NCBI RefSeq assembly: GCF_018687975.1
Contig: NZ_CP061310.1
Span: forward strand, 1,054,001 to 1,118,000
From: Polynucleobacter sp. es-EL-1
GTDB taxonomy: Bacteria > Pseudomonadota > Gammaproteobacteria > Burkholderiales > Burkholderiaceae
Reading direction: 5' to 3'
Length of the DNA stretch: 64,000 nucleotides
In this document: piece by piece, positions 53,719-61,558 of the stretch
Layout: each line of letters opens with the position of its first letter
Position numbering within the stretch: the first letter of the stretch is position 1
Translations under genes and position numbers: made by a program
Notes under the pieces: model-generated
What the model was told of the DNA's origin: nothing
The model's input: only the letters and a program-made list of their open reading frames with translations
Databases searched by the model: none

Positions 53719-55345
53719 ATTTCAATTTTGCCAATTGAATTTTAATATCAGCTTCCAATTCACATGATTCCCTAAAAAAATCTTCCAGATTATTAGAAAA
53801 TCCTTGTAGCTTTTCGTGAAACTGCTCAATTGTTAAATTGCTATATTCAATCTTTACGTCAAAGTACTGAGCAGCACTGAACGAGTAATTTTTATCTTCG
53901 AGCTGCTCATACTTAACTACTACTGAAAAGTCTTCAACCACTTCTTTTGAGTTAAAGGTTGCGATAATGCGGTCTTCTTCTGCCGTTGAAAGTAGGGTTT
54001 TCTGATTTTTTCCGTCTTTGACCTTGGTGCCAAGGCTTGAGGCGTCAATAAGCACAACATCAGCTTGGTTAGAGGCATCTATAAATAGGATTGAAACATT
54101 TGTTCCGGTGGTTGCAAAAATATTGCTAGGCATTGATACAACACCAGCCAGCATCCTGTTATCAACGAGGTGCTGACGAATAACTTTATCAATTCCACTC
54201 TGTGCGGTAATAAAACTCGTTGGAACTACGACCGCCGCTTTACCATTTGGGCTTAGTGAGTAAACGATATGTTGCAAGAAAAGCTGGTAGATAGCCATCT
54301 TGTCAACGGCTTGTTTTGGAATATTTGGTAAGCCAGCAAAGAAACGTTCTTGATGCTCCTTAGTATCTAGCTCGTTGCGGAAGTCTGAAAAATCCATCTT
54401 GAAGGGTGGATTGCTAACAATATAATCAAATTTCTTAAGTTCCTTGCCATCACGATGGTAAGGGTGCAACATCGTGTTGCCTTGGATGATGTTGGGTATT
54501 GAGTGAACTAAGTTATTGAGAATCAGGTTTAGTCGCAGCAAGCTAGAAGATTTTTGTGAAATATCCTGCGAATAAATACTACAACGCTGTTCGCCAATTG
54601 CATGAGCAATATTCATCAATAGCGTACCAGATCCTGCTGATGGGTCATAGCAACTTACGTTATTAATTTTCCCGCGCACAGACTCGGGGACAAGAATCGC
54701 AGCCATGATCTTTGCAACGGCATGTGGCGTATAGTATTCAGCATACTTGCCTCCGCTATCTTTATTGTAGTCTTTAATCAAGTATTCAAAAAGGGTAGCG
54801 TAGAAATCATATTTCTCATTAAAGATGCGTTCAAAGCTGAAGTCGCCTAACTTGTTGATGATAGCGCGGCAGAATGCATCTCGCTTAGATGGGTCTGTGA
54901 TGAATTCGCTGACGCGATCAAATAAAGTAATTTTTGCGCCACCATCAGTTTTAACTGCAAAAATCTCATTGTTTGAAATAGCGATGTCACGCAAAGTATC
55001 ATCAAATAATTTTGCAAATTCTGGAGTATTCTGGCGACCAAATAAATGAGCAATGAAGTGCTCTGGTTTGAGCTTTGCTGTATCTGGCCCTAACTGCATT
55101 TGTAGCATTTCCAACTCATCAGGATTCATAGAAGCAATAACAGACTCCCAATTATCCGAATCAGCAAGTTTTGGGTTTATCTTTTTAGCTTCAAATGCAA
55201 ACTTATCATTTAGAAACTTGTAAAGAAAAACTTGGGTGATAATCTTAAATTCATTTCCATCATTGCCAAGGCCATAATTTGCGCAAATGGCTTTTAAGCC
55301 ATCAATAAGCTCACGAGTGCGCTGTTCAAATTGTTGAGTTACCAA
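53711..55345 (-). CDS. hsdM: Type I restriction system DNA methyltransferase HsdM
   Basis: 544 residues. Helical N-terminal domain, then SAM motif DPSAGSGTLLMNIAHA (about residue 233) and catalytic NPPF (about 312), which mark an N6-adenine methyltransferase. With two HsdM and one HsdS it methylates hemimethylated sites. It overlaps hsdR by 7 bp and hsdS by 8 bp. Confidence 0.93.
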   Translation of the reverse strand: MVTQQFEQRTRELIDGLKAICANYGLGNDGNEFKIITQVFLYKFLNDKFAFEAKKINPKLADSDNWESVIASMNPDELEMLQMQLGPDTAKLKPEHFIAHLFGRQNTPEFAKLFDDTLRDIAISNNEIFAVKTDGGAKITLFDRVSEFITDPSKRDAFCRAIINKLGDFSFERIFNEKYDFYATLFEYLIKDYNKDSGGKYAEYYTPHAVAKIMAAILVPESVRGKINNVSCYDPSAGSGTLLMNIAHAIGEQRCSIYSQDISQKSSSLLRLNLILNNLVHSIPNIIQGNTMLHPYHRDGKELKKFDYIVSNPPFKMDFSDFRNELDTKEHQERFFAGLPNIPKQAVDKMAIYQLFLQHIVYSLSPNGKAAVVVPTSFITAQSGIDKVIRQHLVDNRMLAGVVSMPSNIFATTGTNVSILFIDASNQADVVLIDASSLGTKVKDGKNQKTLLSTAEEDRIIATFNSKEVVEDFSVVVKYEQLEDKNYSFSAAQYFDVKIEYSNLTIEQFHEKLQGFSNNLEDFFRESCELEADIKIQLAKLKYD

Positions 55346-58300
55346 AATTGCGCTCCAGCGTTATCGTTGCGGCCGGCACGAGAGCCAGCAGAAAATTCAT
55401 TCATGTATTCAGATACAACTAGATGGTTAATGGTGTGGGTTGTGTCTGGTGTTAGCTTGATATTTTGACGATTATAAAACTCGCCAATAACTATTGGCTG
55501 CATCATTCTTGCAAAGTAGCTTTCATTATTGAGAATCTGTGTGTTCTGAAGTACATGATCGTCCGCTTGTGATTTAACGCTTATAAGAGCTTCAAATAAC
55601 TGACGCTCTGTTTTGGTAAAGTCACCAAACTCATTCAAACGCTTGTGTATGCGGGCGTACTTTGCATCGCCTTTGTACTTGTGGCGCAGTTGATTGTTAA
55701 GCCTATTTAGCTCCTTTACCTTCTCATGTATTGCATTGAGAGCGCCTATATTGGCAGTCATTTCTTCTTGGCTAACTTCGCTCAGCTTCTTTTTCTTAAA
55801 CAGGCGCTCTAGCTCTTCGCGTAAGGATAAGAATTTTGGGTCTTGCTGGTCAAAGTTGCTTACCATGGCTTCGCGAGTTTGACGCAGCGTGTTCTTAAGT
55901 TTGTCTGCAAGAATAAGCTCTTCCTCTTTGATCTTGGCAAACTTGAAAATCACATCCTCGAGCGCAACATTTAGCAAGTTACTAGTGTCAGAGGCCGTTT
56001 CAAGAGCTTCTTTTAGGTTAAGCAACTCTAGGTGGTTACTGGTTTCGCGATAAAGCTGGTTGATCTTCTTGAAATCAAGCTGCTGGAGTAATGCGTACTC
56101 CCCCTGCAATCGGATCAAGTTGTAGAGATTGCGAGCATCAGCAAGCGCATTCTTGAGCGCCAATATCGACGTACGATCTTGAATTTGGCTGATCTGGCGA
56201 GAGAATTCCTCTGCATTTTGAATATCAAAGGCAAACAAAACATCCTTGATAGCTTCAATCTCTTGCGTGATCTCTTCAGCTGATTTGAACAGATTAGAAT
56301 AGTGCTCAACTTCGTCACCAAGCTCTGATTGCAACTCATTGAAGTAGTCTTTATTAGTTTTGTCAAACTCTTTGCGGATATCCGCAAAGTCAACTACATA
56401 TCCATAGCGGAAGTCTTTATATGTACGGTTTACGCGGGTGAGAGCTTGCAATAGATTGTGTGCTTTGATGATTCGTCCAAGATACAGCTTTTTCAAACGT
56501 TTGGCATCAAAGCCAGTCAAAAGCATGTTGTAGACGAACAAGAAATCAATCTTGCCAGCCTTGAAGTCCTCAACCCATTGCTTACGTTCGTCCTTACTCC
56601 CAATGTCGTGAAGGATTAGGGCGGCAGTCTTTACACGATTCTTCTCTGCTGTCTGTGCTAAGTAGCTTTCGGCTTCAGCATTATTTGTTTTCTCTGCGTA
56701 AACGGCATTAAAAATTCTGTGCATTTCCTTGGCCTGATCTGCGCTATCGCAAATCACCATACCGCCTATACTGGAGTCACCAAGTGCATTTCTACTTTTC
56801 TCAAAATCACGCACAATATAGTCAAGCATCGGCTCAACAAACTTCGGGTGCGAGTAAATTTGTTTTCGATCGATATCACCCTGTTGTAACTGAACTGCCG
56901 CAAGAGCTTCCTGCAGCGAAATCTTGTAATTAGTAGCGATTTCCTCGCGAATTAGGCGAAGCGTGTAACCGTCTGCGATTGAGGCGTTGTAATAGTACTT
57001 GTGGATGTAATCCCCAAACAATGCCCTAGAGTTATAGTCCTCGCCAAGCAGGGGTGTTCCCGTTAAGCCAATTTTGATTGCGTTTCTATCAGACTGACTC
57101 AGATTAGCCAGGAAACTACCTTGCGGGTTGTAGCTGCGATGCACTTCATCAAGGAAGTAAACACGCTGAATATTGAAGTCGTAATCATCTACATGAACAA
57201 CATCGGGATCGTCTTCAAATTTTTGAATGTTGACTACAGTGATTTCTGGTTTGCCGCTGTTATTGTGAATAACTTGCGATGTCTTAATGTCTTTCGCAAA
57301 GGCTTCCCGGCTATCAATAGTGTGTACAACAAGACCACGGCCAGCTAGCTCACGCTGAGCTTGGATCAATAAGTCCAATCTGTCTACGATGAAGTAAAAC
57401 TTGGGAATGATGCCTTTGCGCTGGAAATAATCGGTTAGAAAGCGAGTGTTGTAGTACGCAAGTGCAGTTTTACCGCTACCTTGGGTGTGCCAGATGATGC
57501 CTTTCTTAACACCAGCATCTAATGCTTTTTCAATTGCTTTAGTGGCAAAGAGTTGCGGATAACGCATCACATGCTTTTGCAGGCCATCGCTCTCATTAAC
57601 ATATGCCAATGCGTAACGCAAAACAAATGACAGACGATCGCGACTAAAGAGAGATGTGCAAATGCGATTGGTTGGGGTATCGGGCGCTTTATTACTCAGG
57701 AATTCTGGGCTGTGCTTGATGACATTAAGATTGTTATCACGAAGAACTTCATTTTCTAATGTGTCATTTTCCTCTCGCAGCAACTGAGTAAGGTCCAAAG
57801 ACTCTTCTTCGCGGAAGTAGTTAAACACTGGCGTATCGTAAGATGGGCTTGCATAAAACGCACCTTCAATAGGTTGCGGTGATCCATCCTCGTACTCCAT
57901 ATTGTTTGAGAAAACCATCAACTGCGTGATATTCATGAAGCGGCGGAACTTTGGATTCCTACTACGAGTAAGGATGCGGTTACGCTCAGCTAGAACGCCT
58001 TCGCGATTGTTAGGCTTCTTAACTTCAATAAAAGCTAAGGGTAGGCCGTTGATCAATAACGTGATATCTGGGCGGAATTCATCATCCCCGTTCTTGCAGG
58101 TGAGCTCTGTAACAACATGAAAGCTATTATTATTGAAGTTCTCAAAGTCAATCAGCTTAATTCCAGACTGCTCAGTCAATCTCTCATAGAAGGCCTTTCC
58201 AAGATCCTCATTATCTAGCAGCAGTTTGACATCAGCAAGCAAACGTAGTGCTTCCTCATCAGGCAAATCAGGGTTGATTTTACTTATGGCATTAGTGAAT

Positions 58301-58461
58301 AGGGCTGGGAAGATGTTGGTTTCTTCATCCCATACAGCATTCTTTAAAGAGAGATAGTCGTACCCAAGCCGCATCAAGTGCAGGATGCATGGGATCTTAA
58401 CTCTGGAGTCTTCGCTAAAAATCATCTGTCTATAAGCACCTGAGACTTTTAGAAATTTCAT
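55339..58461 (-). CDS. hsdR: Type I restriction system endonuclease/translocase HsdR
   Basis: 1040 residues. The PD-(D/E)xK nuclease site is PD132 ... E146-V-K148 (FIEVKKPNN). The motor part carries Walker A in HTQGSGKTALAYYN (about 320) and DEVHRS in the helicase DEAH-like motif, with further motifs such as LTGTPLLG and LTRVNRTYKD. It translocates unmethylated DNA and cuts at distance. It follows a small zinc-ribbon gene by 6 bp and precedes hsdM, hsdS. Confidence 0.93.
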   Translation of the reverse strand: MKFLKVSGAYRQMIFSEDSRVKIPCILHLMRLGYDYLSLKNAVWDEETNIFPALFTNAISKINPDLPDEEALRLLADVKLLLDNEDLGKAFYERLTEQSGIKLIDFENFNNNSFHVVTELTCKNGDDEFRPDITLLINGLPLAFIEVKKPNNREGVLAERNRILTRSRNPKFRRFMNITQLMVFSNNMEYEDGSPQPIEGAFYASPSYDTPVFNYFREEESLDLTQLLREENDTLENEVLRDNNLNVIKHSPEFLSNKAPDTPTNRICTSLFSRDRLSFVLRYALAYVNESDGLQKHVMRYPQLFATKAIEKALDAGVKKGIIWHTQGSGKTALAYYNTRFLTDYFQRKGIIPKFYFIVDRLDLLIQAQRELAGRGLVVHTIDSREAFAKDIKTSQVIHNNSGKPEITVVNIQKFEDDPDVVHVDDYDFNIQRVYFLDEVHRSYNPQGSFLANLSQSDRNAIKIGLTGTPLLGEDYNSRALFGDYIHKYYYNASIADGYTLRLIREEIATNYKISLQEALAAVQLQQGDIDRKQIYSHPKFVEPMLDYIVRDFEKSRNALGDSSIGGMVICDSADQAKEMHRIFNAVYAEKTNNAEAESYLAQTAEKNRVKTAALILHDIGSKDERKQWVEDFKAGKIDFLFVYNMLLTGFDAKRLKKLYLGRIIKAHNLLQALTRVNRTYKDFRYGYVVDFADIRKEFDKTNKDYFNELQSELGDEVEHYSNLFKSAEEITQEIEAIKDVLFAFDIQNAEEFSRQISQIQDRTSILALKNALADARNLYNLIRLQGEYALLQQLDFKKINQLYRETSNHLELLNLKEALETASDTSNLLNVALEDVIFKFAKIKEEELILADKLKNTLRQTREAMVSNFDQQDPKFLSLREELERLFKKKKLSEVSQEEMTANIGALNAIHEKVKELNRLNNQLRHKYKGDAKYARIHKRLNEFGDFTKTERQLFEALISVKSQADDHVLQNTQILNNESYFARMMQPIVIGEFYNRQNIKLTPDTTHTINHLVVSEYMNEFSAGSRAGRNDNAGAQFW

Positions 58462-58467
58462 ATAGAA

Positions 58468-58653
58468 TCATATGTGGGTCTGGTCCTTTTTCGTTACCTG
58501 AACTGCAGATTTTTTTCTTTTAATGCATGTAAAACAGCGCCAGGATTTTGTAGTCTTACCGCTACTTCGGGATTCAATCTTCTTCATCTGATCTAATGGC
58601 GTAAGAGTGCGGCAGCCAGGGCAGATTTTAGGGGATTGAGCTATTGTGACCAT
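58468..58653 (-). CDS. Small zinc-ribbon-like protein leading the RM operon (61 aa)
   Basis: 61 residues from MVTIAQSPKICPGCR. The longer frame reaching back to 58809 would overlap the tRNA gene and is less likely. CPGC and CFTC could bind one zinc, with a basic middle and end (RKKSAVQVTKKDQ). Not recognised. It lies 6 bp before hsdR, so it may be a regulator or accessory of the RM system. Confidence 0.55.
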   Translation of the reverse strand: MVTIAQSPKICPGCRTLTPLDQMKKIESRSSGKTTKSWRCFTCIKRKKSAVQVTKKDQTHI

Positions 58654-58712
58654 GGTTAATTTTATGTCAGCAATCGCCTGTTTTGGGCAATTAAATTGCC
58701 TCTCTTTCCAAC

Positions 58713-58729
58713 CGTTACTTAACGTAACG
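58713..58729. repeat. Palindrome related to the one at 50983, right boundary candidate
   Basis: CGTTAC-N5-GTAACG; the 19-bp core matches 17 positions of the 50983 palindrome. It lies 59 bp upstream of the zinc-ribbon start and 6 bp after the tRNA terminator. Either both are recombination sites of the recombinase, or operators. Confidence 0.55.
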
Positions 58730-58735
58730 CTCAAA

Positions 58736-58768
58736 AGACAAAACCCCCACCATTGCTGATGAGGGTTT
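58736..58768 (-). terminator. Terminator of the tRNA-Ile gene
   Basis: On the minus strand AAACCCTCA pairs with TGGGGGTTT (one G-T wobble), followed by TTTTG. It starts 8 nt after the encoded CCA end of the tRNA. Confidence 0.75.
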
Positions 58769-58775
58769 GCTTTTC

Positions 58776-59070
58776 TGGTGGGCCCACCAGGACTTGAACC
58801 TGGGACCAAAGGATTCCGGTTTGTGTAGCTTTCACTACTCCCTGGACTATGCCTTCATCATATTCAAACTTAACGTCTGAACTTAGATGGGTGCCGTCTA
58901 GTCTCTACACCTTCAACAGCACTTTCACGCTGAAGCTTGGCTCGGCGTTAGCTTGGATATTTCTACCTTTAGCTTTCTCCGAATTTGACACCATCCCTTA
59001 TGCAGTTTCCAAGCATAAGGCACAACTTTCGCTATGAGTCCTCTGCTCTAACCAACTGAGCTATGGGCCC
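58776..59070 (-). tRNA. tRNA-Ile (CAU), split by a group I intron
   Basis: Exon 1 is 59070-59034, exon 2 58815-58776. Spliced: acceptor GGGCCCA/TGGGCCC, D arm GCTCAGTTGGTTAGAGC, anticodon stem GAGGA/TCCTT, loop CTCATAA, and T arm CCAGGTTCAAGTCCTGG, then A and encoded CCA. The anticodon is CAT. The variable loop TTGGTC and the T-loop GTTCAAGTCC match tRNA-Ile2 rather than elongator tRNA-Met, so C34 is expected to be changed to lysidine by TilS to read AUA. The tRNA can function only after the intron splices out. Confidence 0.93.
58816..59033 (-). ncRNA. Group I intron (IC3-type, Azoarcus-like), 218 nt
   Basis: The 5' splice site follows CAT. The internal guide GTG (59023-59021) pairs with CAT, giving the standard G-U wobble at the site. 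P2 is a perfect 8-bp hairpin (CCTTATGC/GCATAAGG) with a GAAA-type loop. The core segments read GATGGTGTCAAATTCGG, GACTAGACGGCACCC (R) and AAGGCATAGTCC (S). P9 has a GAAA loop and the intron ends in a G at 58816. These match almost base for base what I recall of the small self-splicing intron of the Azoarcus pre-tRNA-Ile(CAU). No homing endonuclease is inside. Confidence 0.92.
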
Positions 59071-59080
59071 TAAAACTTTA

Positions 59081-59187
59081 CATTTACTACACACCTTGCT
59101 GCTGGTGCTTACCACTTCAAAACCACACTAAAACCGCATTTACTACACACCATGAAAAATGCCCTGGTGTGTAAGCGGTGTGTAAGC
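59081..59187. repeat. Direct and inverted repeats resembling integrase arm sites
   Basis: CATTTACTACACACC occurs at 59081-59095 and 59137-59151. GGTGTGTAAGC, nearly its reverse complement, occurs twice in tandem at 59166-59187. Four copies in two orientations between two tRNA 5'-half copies resemble the arm-type sites of a tyrosine recombinase attachment site. Confidence 0.6.
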
Positions 59188-59266
59188 AATTTTGACTACC
59201 TAATCTACCACTAACCTCTTGAATCTATTGAGGTCTTTGTTACGAGACCCCTAGGGCTTCTTTCTT

Positions 59267-59299
59267 ATGAGTCCTCTGCTCTAACCAACTGAGCTATAG
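59267..59299 (-). pseudogene. Duplicated 5' half of the tRNA-Ile gene
   Basis: 33 bp identical to the D arm and anticodon arm of the tRNA-Ile gene (from ATAGCTCAG to CTCATAA-like), in the same orientation. The acceptor stem and the 3' half are missing. It is not functional and is best read as an attachment-site duplication left by integration. Confidence 0.75.
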
Positions 59300-59377
59300 A
59301 ACGGAAATCCATCCATTCACTGAATAAGCTTGCTTAAAGGTTGCCAGGACTAGAAATAGTCGCGAGGTCTCTCTCAG

Positions 59378-59665
59378 CTAGCGCCTAACATAGGATTGAA
59401 TATAAGTCTTTCTAAGGCTATCCCGACTTATGAGCATTTGATCTGATGATGCTTGTATGACCGCAATAGGCTCTTGCATGATGGTTTTCTCTGCGTAATA
59501 ACGATTTCCGCGACTATCGCGCAGTTTGAGCTTAGGCAGGCCAATGATGCGAGCACTATCGACCACAGCTGCCACTAACAGCGGCTTTTGTAGCGGGTAT
59601 CTTGGGTAGCTAAGGCCATTGACCTGCCATGGCAGCAGTGTCACAAATACGAATGCGCTGATCAC
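59378..59665 (-). CDS. Exported or membrane-anchored protein of unknown function (95 aa)
   Basis: 95 residues with a short hydrophobic N-terminus (MISAFVFVTLLPWQVNGLS), and a basic soluble part with IGLPKLKLRDSRGNRYYAEKTIM. Not recognised. It faces the exported protein at 59779 and shares the divergent region with the inverted repeat at 59716. Confidence 0.6.
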   Translation of the reverse strand: MISAFVFVTLLPWQVNGLSYPRYPLQKPLLVAAVVDSARIIGLPKLKLRDSRGNRYYAEKTIMQEPIAVIQASSDQMLISRDSLRKTYIQSYVRR

Positions 59666-59715
59666 GTTTGGGCTCTTTTATCAATTGATTGGAATATTTG
59701 ATTGTCTTGGGCTAC

Positions 59716-59733
59716 TAGCTCATTAGGTGAGCT
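59716..59733. promoter_or_regulatory. Inverted repeat, candidate operator 1
   Basis: TAGCTCA-N5-TGAGCT in the divergent promoter region between 59665 and 59779. The same arrangement occurs at 61786-61804 in front of the WYL regulator. It is a candidate binding site for that regulator. Confidence 0.5.
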
Positions 59734-59778
59734 TTGAAGCAATTAATCTGAATTCCTTAAGACACTTTTGGAGTTCCT

Positions 59779-60093
59779 ATGAAATTGCTCATCACCCTAC
59801 TGCTGATTGCTCAAGCTACTTTAGCGTTTCGCGCTGTCAATGCTCAGGCCATTTATGGTCCTAATGGTGATTACCGTGGCTACAGCCAAACATCTCCCAG
59901 TGGCGTTACCAATGTTTACAACGCCACGGGTCAAAACGTGCAGTCCTTTCAGACGGATAGCGGACAGACTAATTTTTATAGTCCTAGCGGCGCTTATCAA
60001 GGTACAAGTACTGCTCCCGTCTATGCTGCGCCAAATACCAGTATTAATGTTCCCCGTCAGGTTCCTCAAGCCCCCACTGTGAAAGGTTGGTAA
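59779..60093 (+). CDS. Exported protein of unknown function (104 aa)
   Basis: 104 residues with a signal peptide (LLITLLLIAQATLAFRAVNAQA). The mature part is a chain of short NG/SG-rich segments (YGPNGDYRGYSQTSPSGVTNVYNATGQNVQSFQ, YSPSGAYQG). The shared YG-NG and SGVTNVYN pieces are like the tails of the repeat proteins. A good ribosome-binding site (TTGGAG) is present. It is followed 5 bp later by the second repeat protein. Confidence 0.68.
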   Translation: MKLLITLLLIAQATLAFRAVNAQAIYGPNGDYRGYSQTSPSGVTNVYNATGQNVQSFQTDSGQTNFYSPSGAYQGTSTAPVYAAPNTSINVPRQVPQAPTVKGW

Positions 60094-60098
60094 TTCAA

Positions 60099-60416
60099 AT
60101 GAAAAATAACATTTTTAAATTGTCTGTAGCTACATTTACCCTCAGTATTTCATCGCTTGCTTTGGCTCAAGCAGTGCCATTTAGCGCATCTGCCTATAAC
60201 TTTGAAAATAGTCCCAGTAACTTTAATAACAGCTCTTATAACTGGCAAAACAGCCCATATAATTTTGAAAACAGCCCTAATAACTTTAATGCTACGAATG
60301 GTGTCTATGACAACAAAGGCAACCGCATAGCTTACGAGGTTCAAGCGCCTACTGGTGTTACAAACTACTTTGATAACAGCGGAAATCGGATTGGGTATAC
60401 ACCTTCACAAAAGTAG
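60099..60416 (+). CDS. Exported protein with seven-residue repeats, copy 2
   Basis: 105 residues from MKNNIFKLSVATF, the ATG start (an earlier TTG is less likely). A signal peptide ends at LALAQA. Four exact 21-bp units give NF/NW(E/N/Q)NSxx repeats (residues 34-61). The tail (NGVYDNKGNRIAYEVQAPTGVTNYFDNSGNRIGYTPS) is nearly the same as that of the copy at 42571-42927. The function is unknown. Confidence 0.75.
   Translation: MKNNIFKLSVATFTLSISSLALAQAVPFSASAYNFENSPSNFNNSSYNWQNSPYNFENSPNNFNATNGVYDNKGNRIAYEVQAPTGVTNYFDNSGNRIGYTPSQK
60198..60281 (+). repeat. Four tandem 21-bp coding repeats
   Basis: Units AAC TTT GAA AAT AGT ..., without indels, encode N(F/W)(E/N/Q)NSxx in the second repeat protein. 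They are the phenylalanine-rich counterpart of the tryptophan-rich units at 42703-42807. Confidence 0.85.
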
Positions 60417-60418
60417 CT

Positions 60419-60835
60419 ATGGATCGCATTCTGTTTCTCGACTTTGATGGTGTTTTGCATCCCACGCATTTTGCTGGAGAGGATCCCTTTAACCGAGTCC
60501 ATCTACTTGAGGCGGCGCTGGTAAATCAACCCCTCGGGATTGTGATTTCATCTAGCTGGCGCTTTACCCACTCTCTTGAAAAACTGCGCAAATTACTACC
60601 GAATAGCATTGCTCAATTAGTCATTGGCACAACTGGGGCAGCTGTGATTGGTAAACATCCGCGCTATCAAGAGATACAAGCTTATTTACACTCATATGGC
60701 CAGGCTCACTGGTGCGCTTTAGATGATTCCTATTGGGAGTTTCCTACGCCTTGTCCTGAGCTGATTCGCTGCAACCCCAATACTGGTATTACTGAGAAGC
60801 AAATTGCCCTTCTGACGACTTGGCTAGCAAAGTAG
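60419..60835 (+). CDS. HAD-like hydrolase (RNA-repair-associated type)
   Basis: 138 residues. The HAD motif I is LFLDFDGVLHP (residues 5-15), motif II is VISSSWR (about 41), and late motif ALDDSYW supplies further acid residues. The pattern matches the small HAD family often fused to RNA-repair proteins. The substrate is unknown. It starts 3 bp after the repeat protein stop, so it is likely to be co-transcribed with it. Confidence 0.82.
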   Translation: MDRILFLDFDGVLHPTHFAGEDPFNRVHLLEAALVNQPLGIVISSSWRFTHSLEKLRKLLPNSIAQLVIGTTGAAVIGKHPRYQEIQAYLHSYGQAHWCALDDSYWEFPTPCPELIRCNPNTGITEKQIALLTTWLAK

Positions 60836-60867
60836 CCCTCTATAAGGGCATTGACGAGATCTACCCC

Positions 60868-61200
60868 CTAAAGTGCCGACTCTTCAATTGTTATGAGGGC
60901 ATCCTCATAAAAGTCGAATGTCAACTGACCACTGAGTGGCACGATGGGTCTGAGATAACAATCCGGAATGGGTCCAGTAAAGGTAACTTCCAAATGATGG
61001 CGCTTGGGGTAGAGATAATGTAAAACACTATCTGGGCATAGCACTTCAACTCGCCACACCTGGACTAAACCTTCCATTTCATGCCAAGGCATCAATCCAT
61101 AAGATTCGATGACCCTAACAATTTTTCCGAGGTTGGGCGTAAATTTTGCATTGACGGTAATCGCTATAGATCCAATTTCACAATTGAGCTTACTCGCCAT
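60868..61200 (-). CDS. KLNC-type small protein, copy 3
   Basis: 110 residues from MASKLNCEIGS, chosen by an AAGGAAC ribosome-binding site; the frame runs open to 61278. The core is IAITVNAKFTPNLGKIVRVIESYG and GPIPDCYLRPIVP. It is a diverged paralogue of the copies at 61190 and 39895. It overlaps copy 2 by 11 bp. The function is unknown. Confidence 0.75.
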   Translation of the reverse strand: MASKLNCEIGSIAITVNAKFTPNLGKIVRVIESYGLMPWHEMEGLVQVWRVEVLCPDSVLHYLYPKRHHLEVTFTGPIPDCYLRPIVPLSGQLTFDFYEDALITIEESAL

Positions 61201-61558
61201 GAACAAGTTCCTTAGCGATGTCTTTTTCCGATACTTCCGTTTGATGAAAATCCATCTGCAATTGTTCGCTATCGGCAAACTCCTCCAGAAGGTAACCCTG
61301 AGGTGGTGTTATTCTGCGTAGATATTTATCGGGGACCGGTCCGACTTTTGATGTCTCCAAATAGCCATCATAGTTATATGCAAGCCAACCATGTTCTGTT
61401 GCTATCTCACACTCCCAGGTAAAGAGCGGCTCTTCTGAGCCTACCCATTCTTCCATGCCGATGGGCGCTCTAACCCGCACAATATTTCCCTGATTTTCGG
61501 GGAGATTGCAGCGGACGGTAATGGCTAAATCCCCCACTGAACAATTGAGCTTGTCCAT
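61190..61558 (-). CDS. KLNC-type small protein, copy 2
   Basis: 122 residues. MDKLNCSVGDLAITVRCNLPENQGNIVRV at the start and SKVGPVPDKYLRRITPP near the end match the copy at 39895-40263 closely. The function is unknown. It overlaps the small membrane gene by 1 bp and copy 3 by 11 bp, so the three form one operon. Confidence 0.75.
   Translation of the reverse strand: MDKLNCSVGDLAITVRCNLPENQGNIVRVRAPIGMEEWVGSEEPLFTWECEIATEHGWLAYNYDGYLETSKVGPVPDKYLRRITPPQGYLLEEFADSEQLQMDFHQTEVSEKDIAKELVHGE

Noticed and set aside
58654..58809. N-terminal extension of the zinc-ribbon frame
   Set aside because: It would translate through the tRNA 3' exon and terminator; the start at 58653 avoids this.
58849..59037. 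62-codon plus-strand frame in the intron
   Set aside because: It is antisense to conserved intron core segments; it does not look like a homing endonuclease, and RNA structure explains the sequence.
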